The notes: generated by a model not told the origin, from the letters alone. A DNA stretch of 9,095 bases from Desulfobacterales bacterium (GCA_007135795.1 SLIE01000004.1:1-9095), one strand, 5' to 3'. Counted from the first letter of the stretch, positions 1-6,712 are shown. Numbers and translations: made by a program.

Positions 1-2
1 CG

Positions 3-1031
3 TTTATCGGCTTCATGGAAAAACAGATGACCTCGGTGGTGATAAAAGCGGAACCTCTTTCAGGCGAGCAGGAAATCGATGCATCATTCGAAGACAAGGT
101 AAAGGATCAGAACCTGGAGACGGTTTCTGATTTTTTGAGGAAGATTCCCGGCAACCCGGATTTTTCGTCTCTGTCGCGTAGTGATGAACCGGTTAAAACG
201 ATCGTCATTTTGGGGATGGACACTGATTTGATGACCATCACAAATCAGTATGTCATTAAAAATGATATTGCTTCGATTAAAGATGGTGTCGATATACTCC
301 GGAAAATCGCCAGTGGCCGGAATGTGAATATCATTATCGCTGTTCCCGATAACCTGGTGCAGACGGCCGGTGGTGCAGGTGTTACCGTAAAAACCGTCTC
401 TAACTTCTTTCCCCATGCGAATCCGGAAATGGTTGCCTTCAGCTTTGTGGGGACCGAAGCGCCCGGGCAAAAGGACAGTGTCGCCTTTTTTACGGCGGAG
501 GCCGTTTCCAATATCGGCAAGGCATTTAAGCGAGGTAAAATTCCGGTCGAGAAAGTGATCACGTTTGTGGGTAAGGACGGCTCCAAAAAACTGGTATCCG
601 CCCCAATCGGGACGCATGTGAAAGATATTCTGGAAAAGCTTTCTGCAACCGTCAAGGACGGAGACAGAATTGTTTTGGGTGGTCCCATGACCGGTGTGTC
701 GATCTACTCCATAGAACAGCCCGTGGAGCCGGATACGGATACGATTATTCTTCAGGATCAGGGACAAATCATTCCCAGCGAGGATCTGGCCTGCATCAAT
801 TGCGGACAGTGCGTGCGCGTGTGCCCCACCGATGTGCCGGTCAATGAGTTGATACGGTATCTGGATGCCGGGGAATATGAGCAGGCTGCGGAACGGGCCG
901 ACCTGGAGGCTTGCATTGAATGCGGTTATTGTACATATGTCTGTGAATCGAGGATTCCGATTTTTCAGCACATCAGACTGGCCAAGCATGCCTTAAAACG
1001 CATGAAAGCCGTGGAGGAAAATAATGCCTAA
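3..1031 (+). CDS. rnfC: RnfC, iron-sulfur subunit of the Rnf electron transport complex (5' end outside window)
   Basis: RnfC is the peripheral subunit that in canonical Rnf exchanges electrons with NAD(H). The frame is open to the left edge, the first ATG (15) has no ribosome binding site, and about 100 residues of a usual RnfC are missing, so the gene begins upstream. Numbering from that ATG, two ferredoxin-type [4Fe-4S] motifs are plain: C260/C263/C266/C270 and C300/C303/C306/C310. An SLBB-like part with PIGT (197-200) and GGPMTG (222-227) precedes them. The central flavin/NADH domain is degenerate. Aligned from memory to E. coli RsxC, the GLGGAxFPT loop corresponds to IPGNPDFSSL, the AECEP loop to GMDTD, and the YPxGxxKQL segment to FPHANPEM. 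The stop overlaps rnfD by 8 bases. The family call is secure; NADH oxidation by this subunit is doubtful. Confidence 0.93.
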   Translation, partial: FIGFMEKQMTSVVIKAEPLSGEQEIDASFEDKVKDQNLETVSDFLRKIPGNPDFSSLSRSDEPVKTIVILGMDTDLMTITNQYVIKNDIASIKDGVDILRKIASGRNVNIIIAVPDNLVQTAGGAGVTVKTVSNFFPHANPEMVAFSFVGTEAPGQKDSVAFFTAEAVSNIGKAFKRGKIPVEKVITFVGKDGSKKLVSAPIGTHVKDILEKLSATVKDGDRIVLGGPMTGVSIYSIEQPVEPDTDTIILQDQGQIIPSEDLACINCGQCVRVCPTDVPVNELIRYLDAGEYEQAAERADLEACIECGYCTYVCESRIPIFQHIRLAKHALKRMKAVEENNA

Positions 1032-1992
1032 TCGGATGAAATTGACGGTTTCCCATGCGCCGTTCTGGCATGCTGGAAGCAGTGTATCAGTAAAGTATTA
1101 TCATATTATCGGCGCAGCAATGATCGCGGTTATCGCCGGTTTGCTGCAATACGGGATCCCCGCGCTTGCCGTGATTGCTCTGTCAGTGGGAAGCGCCATG
1201 ATATGGGAAGCACTGTTCAATTATATTGCCAAAAGGCCGATTACTTTAGATGATGGAAACGCCGCACTGATCGGACTGCTTTTCGCGATGCTGTTACCGG
1301 CGGTAATACCCTGGTGGGTTGTCATCACAGGTACTTTCGTCGCGATTGTTATTGGAAAGCAGATATACGGCGGACTCGGAGCAAATCCCTTCAATCCTGT
1401 AATTGTCGGCTATGCCATACTGCTTATATCATGGCCGGGCCACCTTGATTACAATGCGGCGTTGGTGGATTACAACTTCGACTTCAGTCCCTATTACCCA
1501 TTGGCGGCTGCCAAGTTTCAAGGGGCTGTCGCAGTCCAGGACTTTTCCATAACCGGCTTGTTGTTAGGACGACAAGTCGGAGGAATTGGTACCGGTTTTG
1601 GTATCGGTCTCATTATTGGCGGTGCCTATCTCATTGCACGAGGGTTTATTCGCTGGGAGATTTCAGCTTCTTTCCTGGCTGGAATTTTAGTAACGGCGTT
1701 TCTTTATAATTTAAGCAACCCGGAATTATATGCCGGACCAGGGTTTCACCTTTTTACCGGCATGTCATTGATCGGCGCCATTTTTCTTGCCACTGAAGAC
1801 TCGTCATCACCCGTCAATTTTGTTCCCATGCTCATTTACGGTGCGTTAGGCGGTATTCTCACGGTATTGATAAGAAATATCGGTATGCATGTGGACGGGG
1901 TCATCTTTGCGATACTCATCATAAACCTGGTCAATCCGATAGTCGATAAAATCCGGACCAAAGCTAAGAAAAGGGTTATGAATTATGCGTGA
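1024..1992 (+). CDS. rnfD: RnfD, membrane subunit of the Rnf complex, lacking the usual covalent-FMN threonine
   Basis: RnfD is a polytopic membrane subunit that normally carries FMN bound through a phosphoester to a threonine. The protein is 322 residues, a normal length, with about eight to ten hydrophobic segments. Family blocks are visible: DDGNAALIGLL (76-86), KQIYGGLGANPFNP (112-125), a TEDSSSP block (257-263) matching the usual ATDPxxxP, and HVDGVIFAILIINLVNP near 289-305. At the flavinylation site the usual [S/T]xATPL reads SPYYPL (155-160), so Tyr158 replaces the acceptor Thr while the flanking PLAAAK is kept. The start has GGAGG at 1013-1017, six bases upstream, inside the end of rnfC, and the ATG overlaps the rnfC stop, implying translational coupling. 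The tail overlaps rnfG by 8 bases. Identity is firm; the flavin content is likely altered. Confidence 0.95.
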   Translation: MPNRMKLTVSHAPFWHAGSSVSVKYYHIIGAAMIAVIAGLLQYGIPALAVIALSVGSAMIWEALFNYIAKRPITLDDGNAALIGLLFAMLLPAVIPWWVVITGTFVAIVIGKQIYGGLGANPFNPVIVGYAILLISWPGHLDYNAALVDYNFDFSPYYPLAAAKFQGAVAVQDFSITGLLLGRQVGGIGTGFGIGLIIGGAYLIARGFIRWEISASFLAGILVTAFLYNLSNPELYAGPGFHLFTGMSLIGAIFLATEDSSSPVNFVPMLIYGALGGILTVLIRNIGMHVDGVIFAILIINLVNPIVDKIRTKAKKRVMNYA

Positions 1993-2584
1993 AATGATAA
2001 AAATGGTTGTCACCCTGACGATTCTGGCTGCGGTTGCCGGCGGGTTGCTCTCGGTGGTGAAAATCTCCACAGCTGAACGAATTGACCAGGCGGTGCTTGA
2101 GTTTGTGCAGGGGCCCGCGATTATTTCGATCATGGAAGATGTTTCCAATGATCCCCTGGAGGATCGTTTTGCGATCGAAATTAACGAAGAGGAGAAAAAC
2201 TTCTTTGTCGGAAAGTTAAACGGCGTCCCGAGACTGGTTGCTTTTGAAGAAGGTGCATCCGGTTATGGCGGACCGCTTGGCGTGATGGTTGGTGTGGATA
2301 TAGAAACGGACAATATTGTCGGCATCGGCATCACGACTCACAGCGAGACGCCTGGTGTTGGTTCACGAGCGGCGACCGATATACGTTTCCAGAAGTCATT
2401 TGTGGGTATTCCGGTGACTGATGATGGTAGAATCAGGCTTGGAGAGGATGACGGTGATATCGCAAATATCGGTGGTGCCACCATAACCGCGCGCGCCGTT
2501 GCCACGGCCGTTCGTCGGGCAGGTGTTCTTTATCAGGAGAATCAAACCGAAATTAAAACCAAGGTCGCGGCCTTTTCGAATTAG
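1985..2584 (+). CDS. rnfG: RnfG, FMN-binding subunit of the Rnf complex
   Basis: RnfG is a single-span membrane protein whose large extracytoplasmic domain carries covalent FMN. The 199 residues include one N-terminal membrane segment (about 7-26), then the FMN-binding domain with GYGGPLGVMVGVD (93-105) and THSETPGVGSRA (118-129), both family hallmarks. The attachment site reads GGATITARAV (163-172). The acceptor Thr166 is present, but Gly stands where Ser/Thr usually precedes GAT, and Ala160 occupies the position of the usual Asp six residues before the Thr. Modification by an ApbE-type flavin transferase is therefore plausible but not certain. The start lies within the end of rnfD (8-base overlap) with AAGGG at 1971-1975 as ribosome binding site. 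No ApbE gene is in the window. Confidence 0.93.
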   Translation: MREMIKMVVTLTILAAVAGGLLSVVKISTAERIDQAVLEFVQGPAIISIMEDVSNDPLEDRFAIEINEEEKNFFVGKLNGVPRLVAFEEGASGYGGPLGVMVGVDIETDNIVGIGITTHSETPGVGSRAATDIRFQKSFVGIPVTDDGRIRLGEDDGDIANIGGATITARAVATAVRRAGVLYQENQTEIKTKVAAFSN

Positions 2585-2596
2585 GAGCAACAGATT

Positions 2597-3190
2597 ATGG
2601 CAAAGACAATATCACAGGAATTCAAAAAGGGATTGTGGGAGGAAATACCTCCCTTTCGCCTGGTTCTTGGATTGTGTCCGGTACTTGCGGTCACCACTAC
2701 GCTTGAAAACGGCGTTGGAATGGGGTTGGCAACCACGTTCGTACTTGTGTGCGCAAACCTTCTTGTATCGATCCTGCGTAATGTCATTCCGCCCAAGATA
2801 CGGGTGCCGTGTTTCATTATCATCATTGCCACCTTTGTTATTCTTGTGGAACTTTTGATGCAGGCATTCGCATACGGGCTTTTTCTCAACCTTGGCATAT
2901 TCATACCCCTTATTGTTGTTAACTGTGTCGTTCTGGGTCGTGCCGAAGCCTTTGCCTCAAAGAACAAGATTGTTCCGTCGCTTGCCGATGGCCTTGGAAT
3001 AGGGATCGGGTTTACCCTTTCACTCGGCGTGCTCGGTGCCCTCCGTGAAAGTCTGGGCAGTGGTACCATATTGGGGAACCCGGTTTTCGGTCCTAATTTT
3101 CAGCCGTTCGAATTCATGGTTCAAGCCCCCGGCGCATTTGTTGCGCTCGGATTGTTGTTGTGCATTATGAATATCCTCGGCAAGAAATAA
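2597..3190 (+). CDS. rnfE: RnfE, membrane subunit of the Rnf complex
   Basis: RnfE pairs with the homologous, inversely oriented RnfA in the membrane; each contributes two cysteines to an iron-sulfur cluster buried at their interface. The protein is 197 residues with about six hydrophobic helices. The two cysteine motifs are intact: LGLCPVLAV (C27) and VNCVVLGRAEAFAS (C110). An AGGAG at 2583-2587, nine bases upstream, supports the ATG, which lies 12 bases after the rnfG stop. Nothing in it departs from the family, in contrast to the flavin-carrying subunits upstream. RnfE is also homologous to NqrD, but the neighbouring ferredoxin-type subunits make Rnf the right assignment. Confidence 0.96.
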   Translation: MAKTISQEFKKGLWEEIPPFRLVLGLCPVLAVTTTLENGVGMGLATTFVLVCANLLVSILRNVIPPKIRVPCFIIIIATFVILVELLMQAFAYGLFLNLGIFIPLIVVNCVVLGRAEAFASKNKIVPSLADGLGIGIGFTLSLGVLGALRESLGSGTILGNPVFGPNFQPFEFMVQAPGAFVALGLLLCIMNILGKK

Positions 3191-3277
3191 CTTAATTTCG
3201 ATGTCATGCGGTGATTGAAAATTCAGCAGCCGCAGCGATGATAATTACCATATCGGCGGAAATAGCAGGAGACAGTA

Positions 3278-3853
3278 ATGGGCGACTACATAGTAATAAT
3301 CATGGGCAGCATATTTATCAACAATATCATCCTGGCCCAGTATCTTGGTGCATGTCCTTTTGTGGGCACCTCCAAGAAGATGGAAACAGCCACCGGTATG
3401 GCCGGGGCCGTTGTTTTCGTACTGACCCTCGCCGGGGTCATTACCTGGGTTATCAACACATATTTTCTTGTTCAGCTCAACATCGAGTTCCTGAGGACGA
3501 TCGCCTTTATAATGGTCATCGCTTCCCTGGTGCAATTTGTCGAAATGTTTCTCAAAAAGAGCATTCCGGCACTTTATGCCGGACTTGGCATTTTTCTGCC
3601 GCTTATTACAACCAACTGTGCGGTCATGGGTGTCACACTCCTGAATGTACAAGATGAGCTGTCTTTTGTAGCCGCGGTAATTACATCAATCGCATATGCC
3701 TTGGGTTTTGGTCTGGCACTTATCCTGTTTGCAGGCCTTCGTGAGCGAATTGACCTTGGCAGGGTGCCCGGGCCGCTTAAAGAAACCTCTATCGGTCTTG
3801 TTACAGCCGGAATGCTTGCCATGGCATTTATGGGGTTCAGGGGTATGGTTTAA
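3278..3853 (+). CDS. rnfA: RnfA, membrane subunit of the Rnf complex
   Basis: RnfA is the partner of RnfE in the ion-translocating membrane core. The protein is 191 residues with about six membrane helices. The conserved motifs are INNIILAQYLGACPFVG (C26) and LPLITTNCAVMGV (C114), supplying its half of the iron-sulfur cluster shared with RnfE. CAGGAGA at 3266-3272 is a good ribosome binding site six bases before the ATG. It sits 87 bases after rnfE; that spacer holds no gene, and I see no terminator in it, so the gene is probably co-transcribed with rnfCDGE. A 268-base gap then separates it from rnfB. The homologous NqrE is excluded by the neighbours. Confidence 0.96.
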   Translation: MGDYIVIIMGSIFINNIILAQYLGACPFVGTSKKMETATGMAGAVVFVLTLAGVITWVINTYFLVQLNIEFLRTIAFIMVIASLVQFVEMFLKKSIPALYAGLGIFLPLITTNCAVMGVTLLNVQDELSFVAAVITSIAYALGFGLALILFAGLRERIDLGRVPGPLKETSIGLVTAGMLAMAFMGFRGMV

Positions 3854-3947
3854 TACCAGCTATCGTTCACTGTTATTGTTTAATGAATTATCGCGCTACC
3901 AGACTGGATACCGGATTCACAATAATGCTGTTAGCCGCTGTCTGTGC

Positions 3948-3978
3948 TTGACCAAATTGATATTTTGTTTATTATAAA
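3948..3978 (+). promoter_or_regulatory. Candidate sigma-70-type promoter upstream of rnfB
   Basis: TTGACC at 3948-3953 matches the -35 consensus at five of six positions. TATAAA at 3973-3978 matches the -10 at five of six. The spacer is 19 bases, longer than the optimal 17, which lowers confidence. The site lies about 140 bases upstream of the rnfB start. Confidence 0.35.
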
Positions 3979-4070
3979 GCAGACGCAGGCGTTGTCAGTA
4001 TCAAGGACCCTCTGCGTATAGAGAAGGATTAAATCAACCTGATGCAGCGCTTGCCCCGTGGAAAGAGACG

Positions 4071-4089
4071 GCCGGTCCGGCGCTATAAT
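4071..4089 (+). promoter_or_regulatory. Perfect TATAAT with adjacent short inverted repeat, upstream of rnfB
   Basis: TATAAT at 4084-4089 is a perfect -10 box 32 bases before the rnfB GTG, but no -35 sits at a suitable distance (the nearest, TTGCCC at 4051-4056, is 27 bases away). The inverted repeat GCCGG-T-CCGGC at 4071-4081 lies immediately upstream and could be an operator for an activator-dependent promoter. This is inference from spacing only. Confidence 0.25.
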
Positions 4090-4121
4090 TAGAATAAGCG
4101 AATATAAATAAGAGGTTTGAC

Positions 4122-6215
4122 GTGCTTGCAACCATTATGTTCACACTTGGTCTTGGCGGAACATGCGGGATAGTGCTTAGTGCCGCATCCAAGATCTTTT
4201 ACGTGTATGAAGATCCGCGTATTGCCCAGGTTGAAGGCTTTCTTGCTGGTGCGAACTGCGGAGGGTGCGGATTTCCCGGATGTTCTGGTGCGGCGGAGGC
4301 CGTTGTTTCCGGAAAGGCATCACCATCGGTGTGTATGCTGGTCGGTCCTGATAACGTTGCCGCAATAGCCGCCATCACCGGCGGTGAGGCGGGTACGGCC
4401 GAGGCATTGAAATCTTATAATGAATGCATTGGCGGCAATCGTGCGAGCGATCGCTATACCTATTTTGGTGTCAACAGATGCAGTGCCGTGGCTTCGATGT
4501 ATGGCGGCAGAAGGGACTGCACAATAGGCTGTCTCGGATATGGCGATTGTGTCCGGGCATGTAAATTTGATGCGATCGAAATGGGTCCGGAAGGTTATCC
4601 CGTTATCAACTTTGAGAAGTGTGTGGGATGTGGTGCATGCCAAACCGTATGCCCCAAGACCATTATTGAAGTAACACCCATGTCCATTCGCCTGACACAT
4701 CTCAATACTGAAAGCGATCCGCTCGCGCCGTGCCGGCAGACCTGCCCCGCGGAGATTGATATACCAAGGTATATCGATCACATTCGTAAGGGGGAGTACG
4801 AGGCTGCGGTTAATACGATTCGGGAACGTAATCCGTTGTTGCTTACCTGTGGCCGGGTATGTCCGCACCCCTGCGAGGAAATGTGCAGAAGAGCAATCGA
4901 AGATGATCCTGTATCGATCAATCAGTTAAAACGATTCGTTGCCGATATTGAAATGAATTCCGGCAAGCGGTATCCCATCCCATGCAACCCGGATACGGGG
5001 AAACGCATTGCCGTTGTTGGTGGCGGTCCGGCTGGGCTGACGGTTGCGTACTTTCTCCGAAGGCTTGGACATCATCCGACCATTTATGAGTCAATGCCTA
5101 AGCTGGGAGGGATGTTGCGATATGGTATTCCTGAATACAGACTTCCCAAAAAAGTACTTGATTGGGAAATAGATGGTATTTTGAATCTTGGTATCGACCA
5201 TCACGTCAATGCGGAAATGGGTTTTGACTTTGACCTGGCATCACTTGTTGGTGCAGGGTATGATGCCGTATTTTTCGGTGTCGGTGCATGGAATGATTAC
5301 AATCTCAATATTCCCGGAGAAGAGCTTGACGGGTGTTTGACAGGTATCAATTTTCTGGCCAAGATGGGAAAAGGCGAAAAAGTTGATATTGGAAAGCGGG
5401 CCGCGGTCGTTGGTGGCGGCAATACCGCCATTGACTGTGCCCGCACGCTCGTGAGGATGGGGCTTGAAAAGGTATATCTTGTATACCGTCGTACCCGGAA
5501 AGAAATGCCCGCAAATGAAGTTGAAATCGTTGCGGCCGATCATGAAGGGATCGAATTTGTTTTTCTCGCTGCTCCCAGCAAGGTCATTGGCGATGAAAAT
5601 GGCAGGGTGAAAGGACTTGAATATCTCAAGATGGAACTTGGGGAACCGGATGCCAGTGGGCGTCGGCGCCCTGTACCCGTAGAAGGCTCGGAAACCGTGC
5701 TCGAGATAGATACCATTATTTCCGCCATCGGGCAGAATCCCGATTTGTCCTTCAAGAAAGAAGGCACACGACTCGATGATCTTGAAATCACCCGGTGGAA
5801 CACGTTTGAAGTTAATCCTGAAACTTGCCAGACCAATGTTCCTTATATTTTTGCCGCCGGAGATTCCCAGACAGGCCCCGCTACCGTTGTAGAAGCAATA
5901 GGCGGCGCAAGACGCTCAGCAAGAGCCATGGACCAGTTCCTGAGGGGAAAACCTGTGGTTGGGGTACCCGGGGCGCTTTTGGCCAGTAAAAAAATCAAGG
6001 AATCTATCTTTGAACGGGTAAAGGGTATTAAACAATCCGAGCGGACGCAAATGCCTGAGTTGCCCGTGAAAGAAAGAATTAAGACCTTTGAGGAAGTTGA
6101 CCTTGTAATCAGTGAGAAAGACGCAGAGAAAGAATCCAACCGGTGCCTGAATTGCTGCCGATTGTGTTATGATCCTGATATTACTTTCGATGACAAAAAA
6201 AAGTCAGCGGCGTAG
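4122..6215 (+). CDS. rnfB: RnfB fused to a GltD/NfnB-like FAD-dependent NAD(P)H oxidoreductase
   Basis: RnfB is the ferredoxin-facing subunit of Rnf. This 697-residue protein is more than twice the usual length. Residues 1-28 form a membrane anchor. C46/C49/C54/C71 (NCGGCGFPGC type) bind the first [4Fe-4S] cluster. C133/C137/C143/C147 and C167/C170/C173/C177 form the ferredoxin pair. From about residue 190 it continues as a glutamate-synthase-small-subunit-like flavoprotein: an N-terminal Fe-S domain (C204, C208, C243, C247, C251, C255), the FAD motif GGGPAG (300-305), the pyridine-nucleotide motif GGGNTA (431-436) followed by YRRTRKEMPA (455-464), and an AAGD FAD block near 583-586. A CLNCCRLC motif (675-682) ends it. 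The second half appears to replace the extra C-terminal ferredoxin repeats of clostridial RnfB. The start is GTG with AGAGG at 4111-4115, six bases upstream. The RR pair after the second Rossmann motif hints at NADPH, which is inference. Confidence 0.93.
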   Translation: MLATIMFTLGLGGTCGIVLSAASKIFYVYEDPRIAQVEGFLAGANCGGCGFPGCSGAAEAVVSGKASPSVCMLVGPDNVAAIAAITGGEAGTAEALKSYNECIGGNRASDRYTYFGVNRCSAVASMYGGRRDCTIGCLGYGDCVRACKFDAIEMGPEGYPVINFEKCVGCGACQTVCPKTIIEVTPMSIRLTHLNTESDPLAPCRQTCPAEIDIPRYIDHIRKGEYEAAVNTIRERNPLLLTCGRVCPHPCEEMCRRAIEDDPVSINQLKRFVADIEMNSGKRYPIPCNPDTGKRIAVVGGGPAGLTVAYFLRRLGHHPTIYESMPKLGGMLRYGIPEYRLPKKVLDWEIDGILNLGIDHHVNAEMGFDFDLASLVGAGYDAVFFGVGAWNDYNLNIPGEELDGCLTGINFLAKMGKGEKVDIGKRAAVVGGGNTAIDCARTLVRMGLEKVYLVYRRTRKEMPANEVEIVAADHEGIEFVFLAAPSKVIGDENGRVKGLEYLKMELGEPDASGRRRPVPVEGSETVLEIDTIISAIGQNPDLSFKKEGTRLDDLEITRWNTFEVNPETCQTNVPYIFAAGDSQTGPATVVEAIGGARRSARAMDQFLRGKPVVGVPGALLASKKIKESIFERVKGIKQSERTQMPELPVKERIKTFEEVDLVISEKDAEKESNRCLNCCRLCYDPDITFDDKKKSAA

Positions 6216-6268
6216 AGAACTGGCACCTTGAGTGATACTGGAATTTTTTAGATAATATTTTTATAAAG

Positions 6269-6283
6269 GCTTGTACAACAAGC
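6269..6283. repeat. Short perfect inverted repeat after rnfB
   Basis: GCTTGT (6269-6274) and ACAAGC (6278-6283) pair across a 3-base gap, with TTGTACAA as a palindromic core. No U-tract follows, so it is not a terminator by itself. It lies 54 bases after the rnfB stop and could be an mRNA 3' structure or a protein site. Confidence 0.35.
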
Positions 6284-6336
6284 TACACGAGAAGGTCAAT
6301 TTCTTCGTTAAAATGAACATTATTTGCATAACCCAA

Positions 6337-6375
6337 GGCCGATATCGGAAACGATACCGGCCCTTTTTATTTTTT
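6337..6375 (+). terminator. Strong intrinsic terminator of the rnf operon
   Basis: The arms GGCCGATATCG (6337-6347) and CGATACCGGCC (6352-6362) pair at 10 of 11 positions with a GAAA tetraloop (6348-6351). A T-rich tract follows at 6364-6375 (TTTTTATTTTTT). It lies about 120 bases after the rnfB stop and points away from it, so it most likely ends the rnfCDGEAB transcript. It has no T-run on the other strand. Confidence 0.9.
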
Positions 6376-6431
6376 CCCTCCACGTAACAAGTATTCACGG
6401 AATCATAATTCCCGAAAGTATCATTGGTATT

Positions 6432-6512
6432 TTATTGTTTCACCTTTGGTGCGTAGAGCCGATCTTCGGTCTTTCTGAGATTGTTTCTAATATCTTCTGC
6501 TCTTTTTAACAT
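6432..6512 (-). CDS. Candidate 26-residue small protein, unrecognised
   Basis: On the minus strand an ATG at 6512 opens a 26-residue frame ending at TAA (6434-6432). A second in-frame ATG at 6524 would give 30 residues. The peptide is highly charged and looks helical (it starts MLKRAEDIRNNLRKTEDR and continues for eight more residues). AAGGAG stands just upstream of the 6512 ATG, but at only three bases, which is short. A promoter-like pair lies further upstream at 6572-6544. I recognise no family, and a frame this short can occur by chance. Confidence 0.2.
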   Translation of the reverse strand: MLKRAEDIRNNLRKTEDRLYAPKVKQ

Positions 6513-6535
6513 AAACTCCTTCATTTTCTATCTTC

Positions 6536-6572
6536 AGACTATTTTAATATTTTTGTTTTTATAGTCTATCAA
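6536..6572 (-). promoter_or_regulatory. Candidate minus-strand promoter inside an inverted repeat
   Basis: Read on the minus strand, TTGATA (6572-6567) and TATTAA (6549-6544) are spaced by 17 bases. AGACTAT (6536-6542) and ATAGTCT (6561-6567), given on the + strand, form a perfect 7-bp inverted repeat that brackets the -10 and spacer, as an operator might. The region is AT-rich, so chance matches are likely. Confidence 0.2.
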
Positions 6573-6663
6573 ATCATTTTCCAGGAACATTCATATCACT
6601 ACGACCCATTCAAAAAGATTTTTATCTGCGCTTCTAATATAAGCACTTATTATACAACAAAAA

Positions 6664-6701
6664 ATCACTGCAGAAATCCAAATTGCCCGGGCATCAGTGA
6701 T
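6664..6701. repeat. Inverted repeat enclosing a GC palindrome
   Basis: ATCACTG (6664-6670) and CAGTGAT (6695-6701) are perfectly complementary. The 10-base palindrome TGCCCGGGCA (6684-6693) lies between them and stands out as the only GC-rich patch in the surrounding AT-rich DNA. It could be a folded RNA element or a binding site. TTTTT follows some bases later, too far for a clear terminator. Confidence 0.35.
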
Positions 6702-6712
6702 GGTAATATTTT

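Larger units (their letters stand above)
3854..4121. other. Long non-coding spacer between rnfA and rnfB
   Basis: This 268-base spacer is unusually long for an operon whose other junctions overlap or nearly touch. I find no convincing coding sequence on either strand and no terminator with a U-tract. It holds two candidate promoter elements and a short inverted repeat (listed separately), so rnfB may also be transcribed on its own. Confidence 0.6.

Noticed and set aside
84..989. Long open frame on the minus strand opposite rnfC
   Set aside because: It mirrors the strongly supported rnfC frame, has no recognisable family or ribosome binding site, and rnfC carries conserved Fe-S motifs on the + strand.
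3211..3657. + strand frame overlapping the start of rnfA in another register
   Set aside because: rnfA in its own frame has a good ribosome binding site and diagnostic cysteine motifs; this overlapping translation has no family features.
3983..4017. ACGCAG/CTGCGT inverted repeat in the rnfA-rnfB spacer
   Set aside because: Six-base arms across more than 20 bases, with no extension or U-tract; within chance expectation.
6221..6236. TGGCAC after rnfB as a sigma-54 promoter
   Set aside because: The -12 GC is absent at the required spacing (GA instead), so the element fails the sigma-54 consensus.
6324..6509. 61-residue + strand frame after rnfB
   Set aside because: It runs straight through the strong intrinsic terminator at 6337-6375 and has no ribosome binding site.
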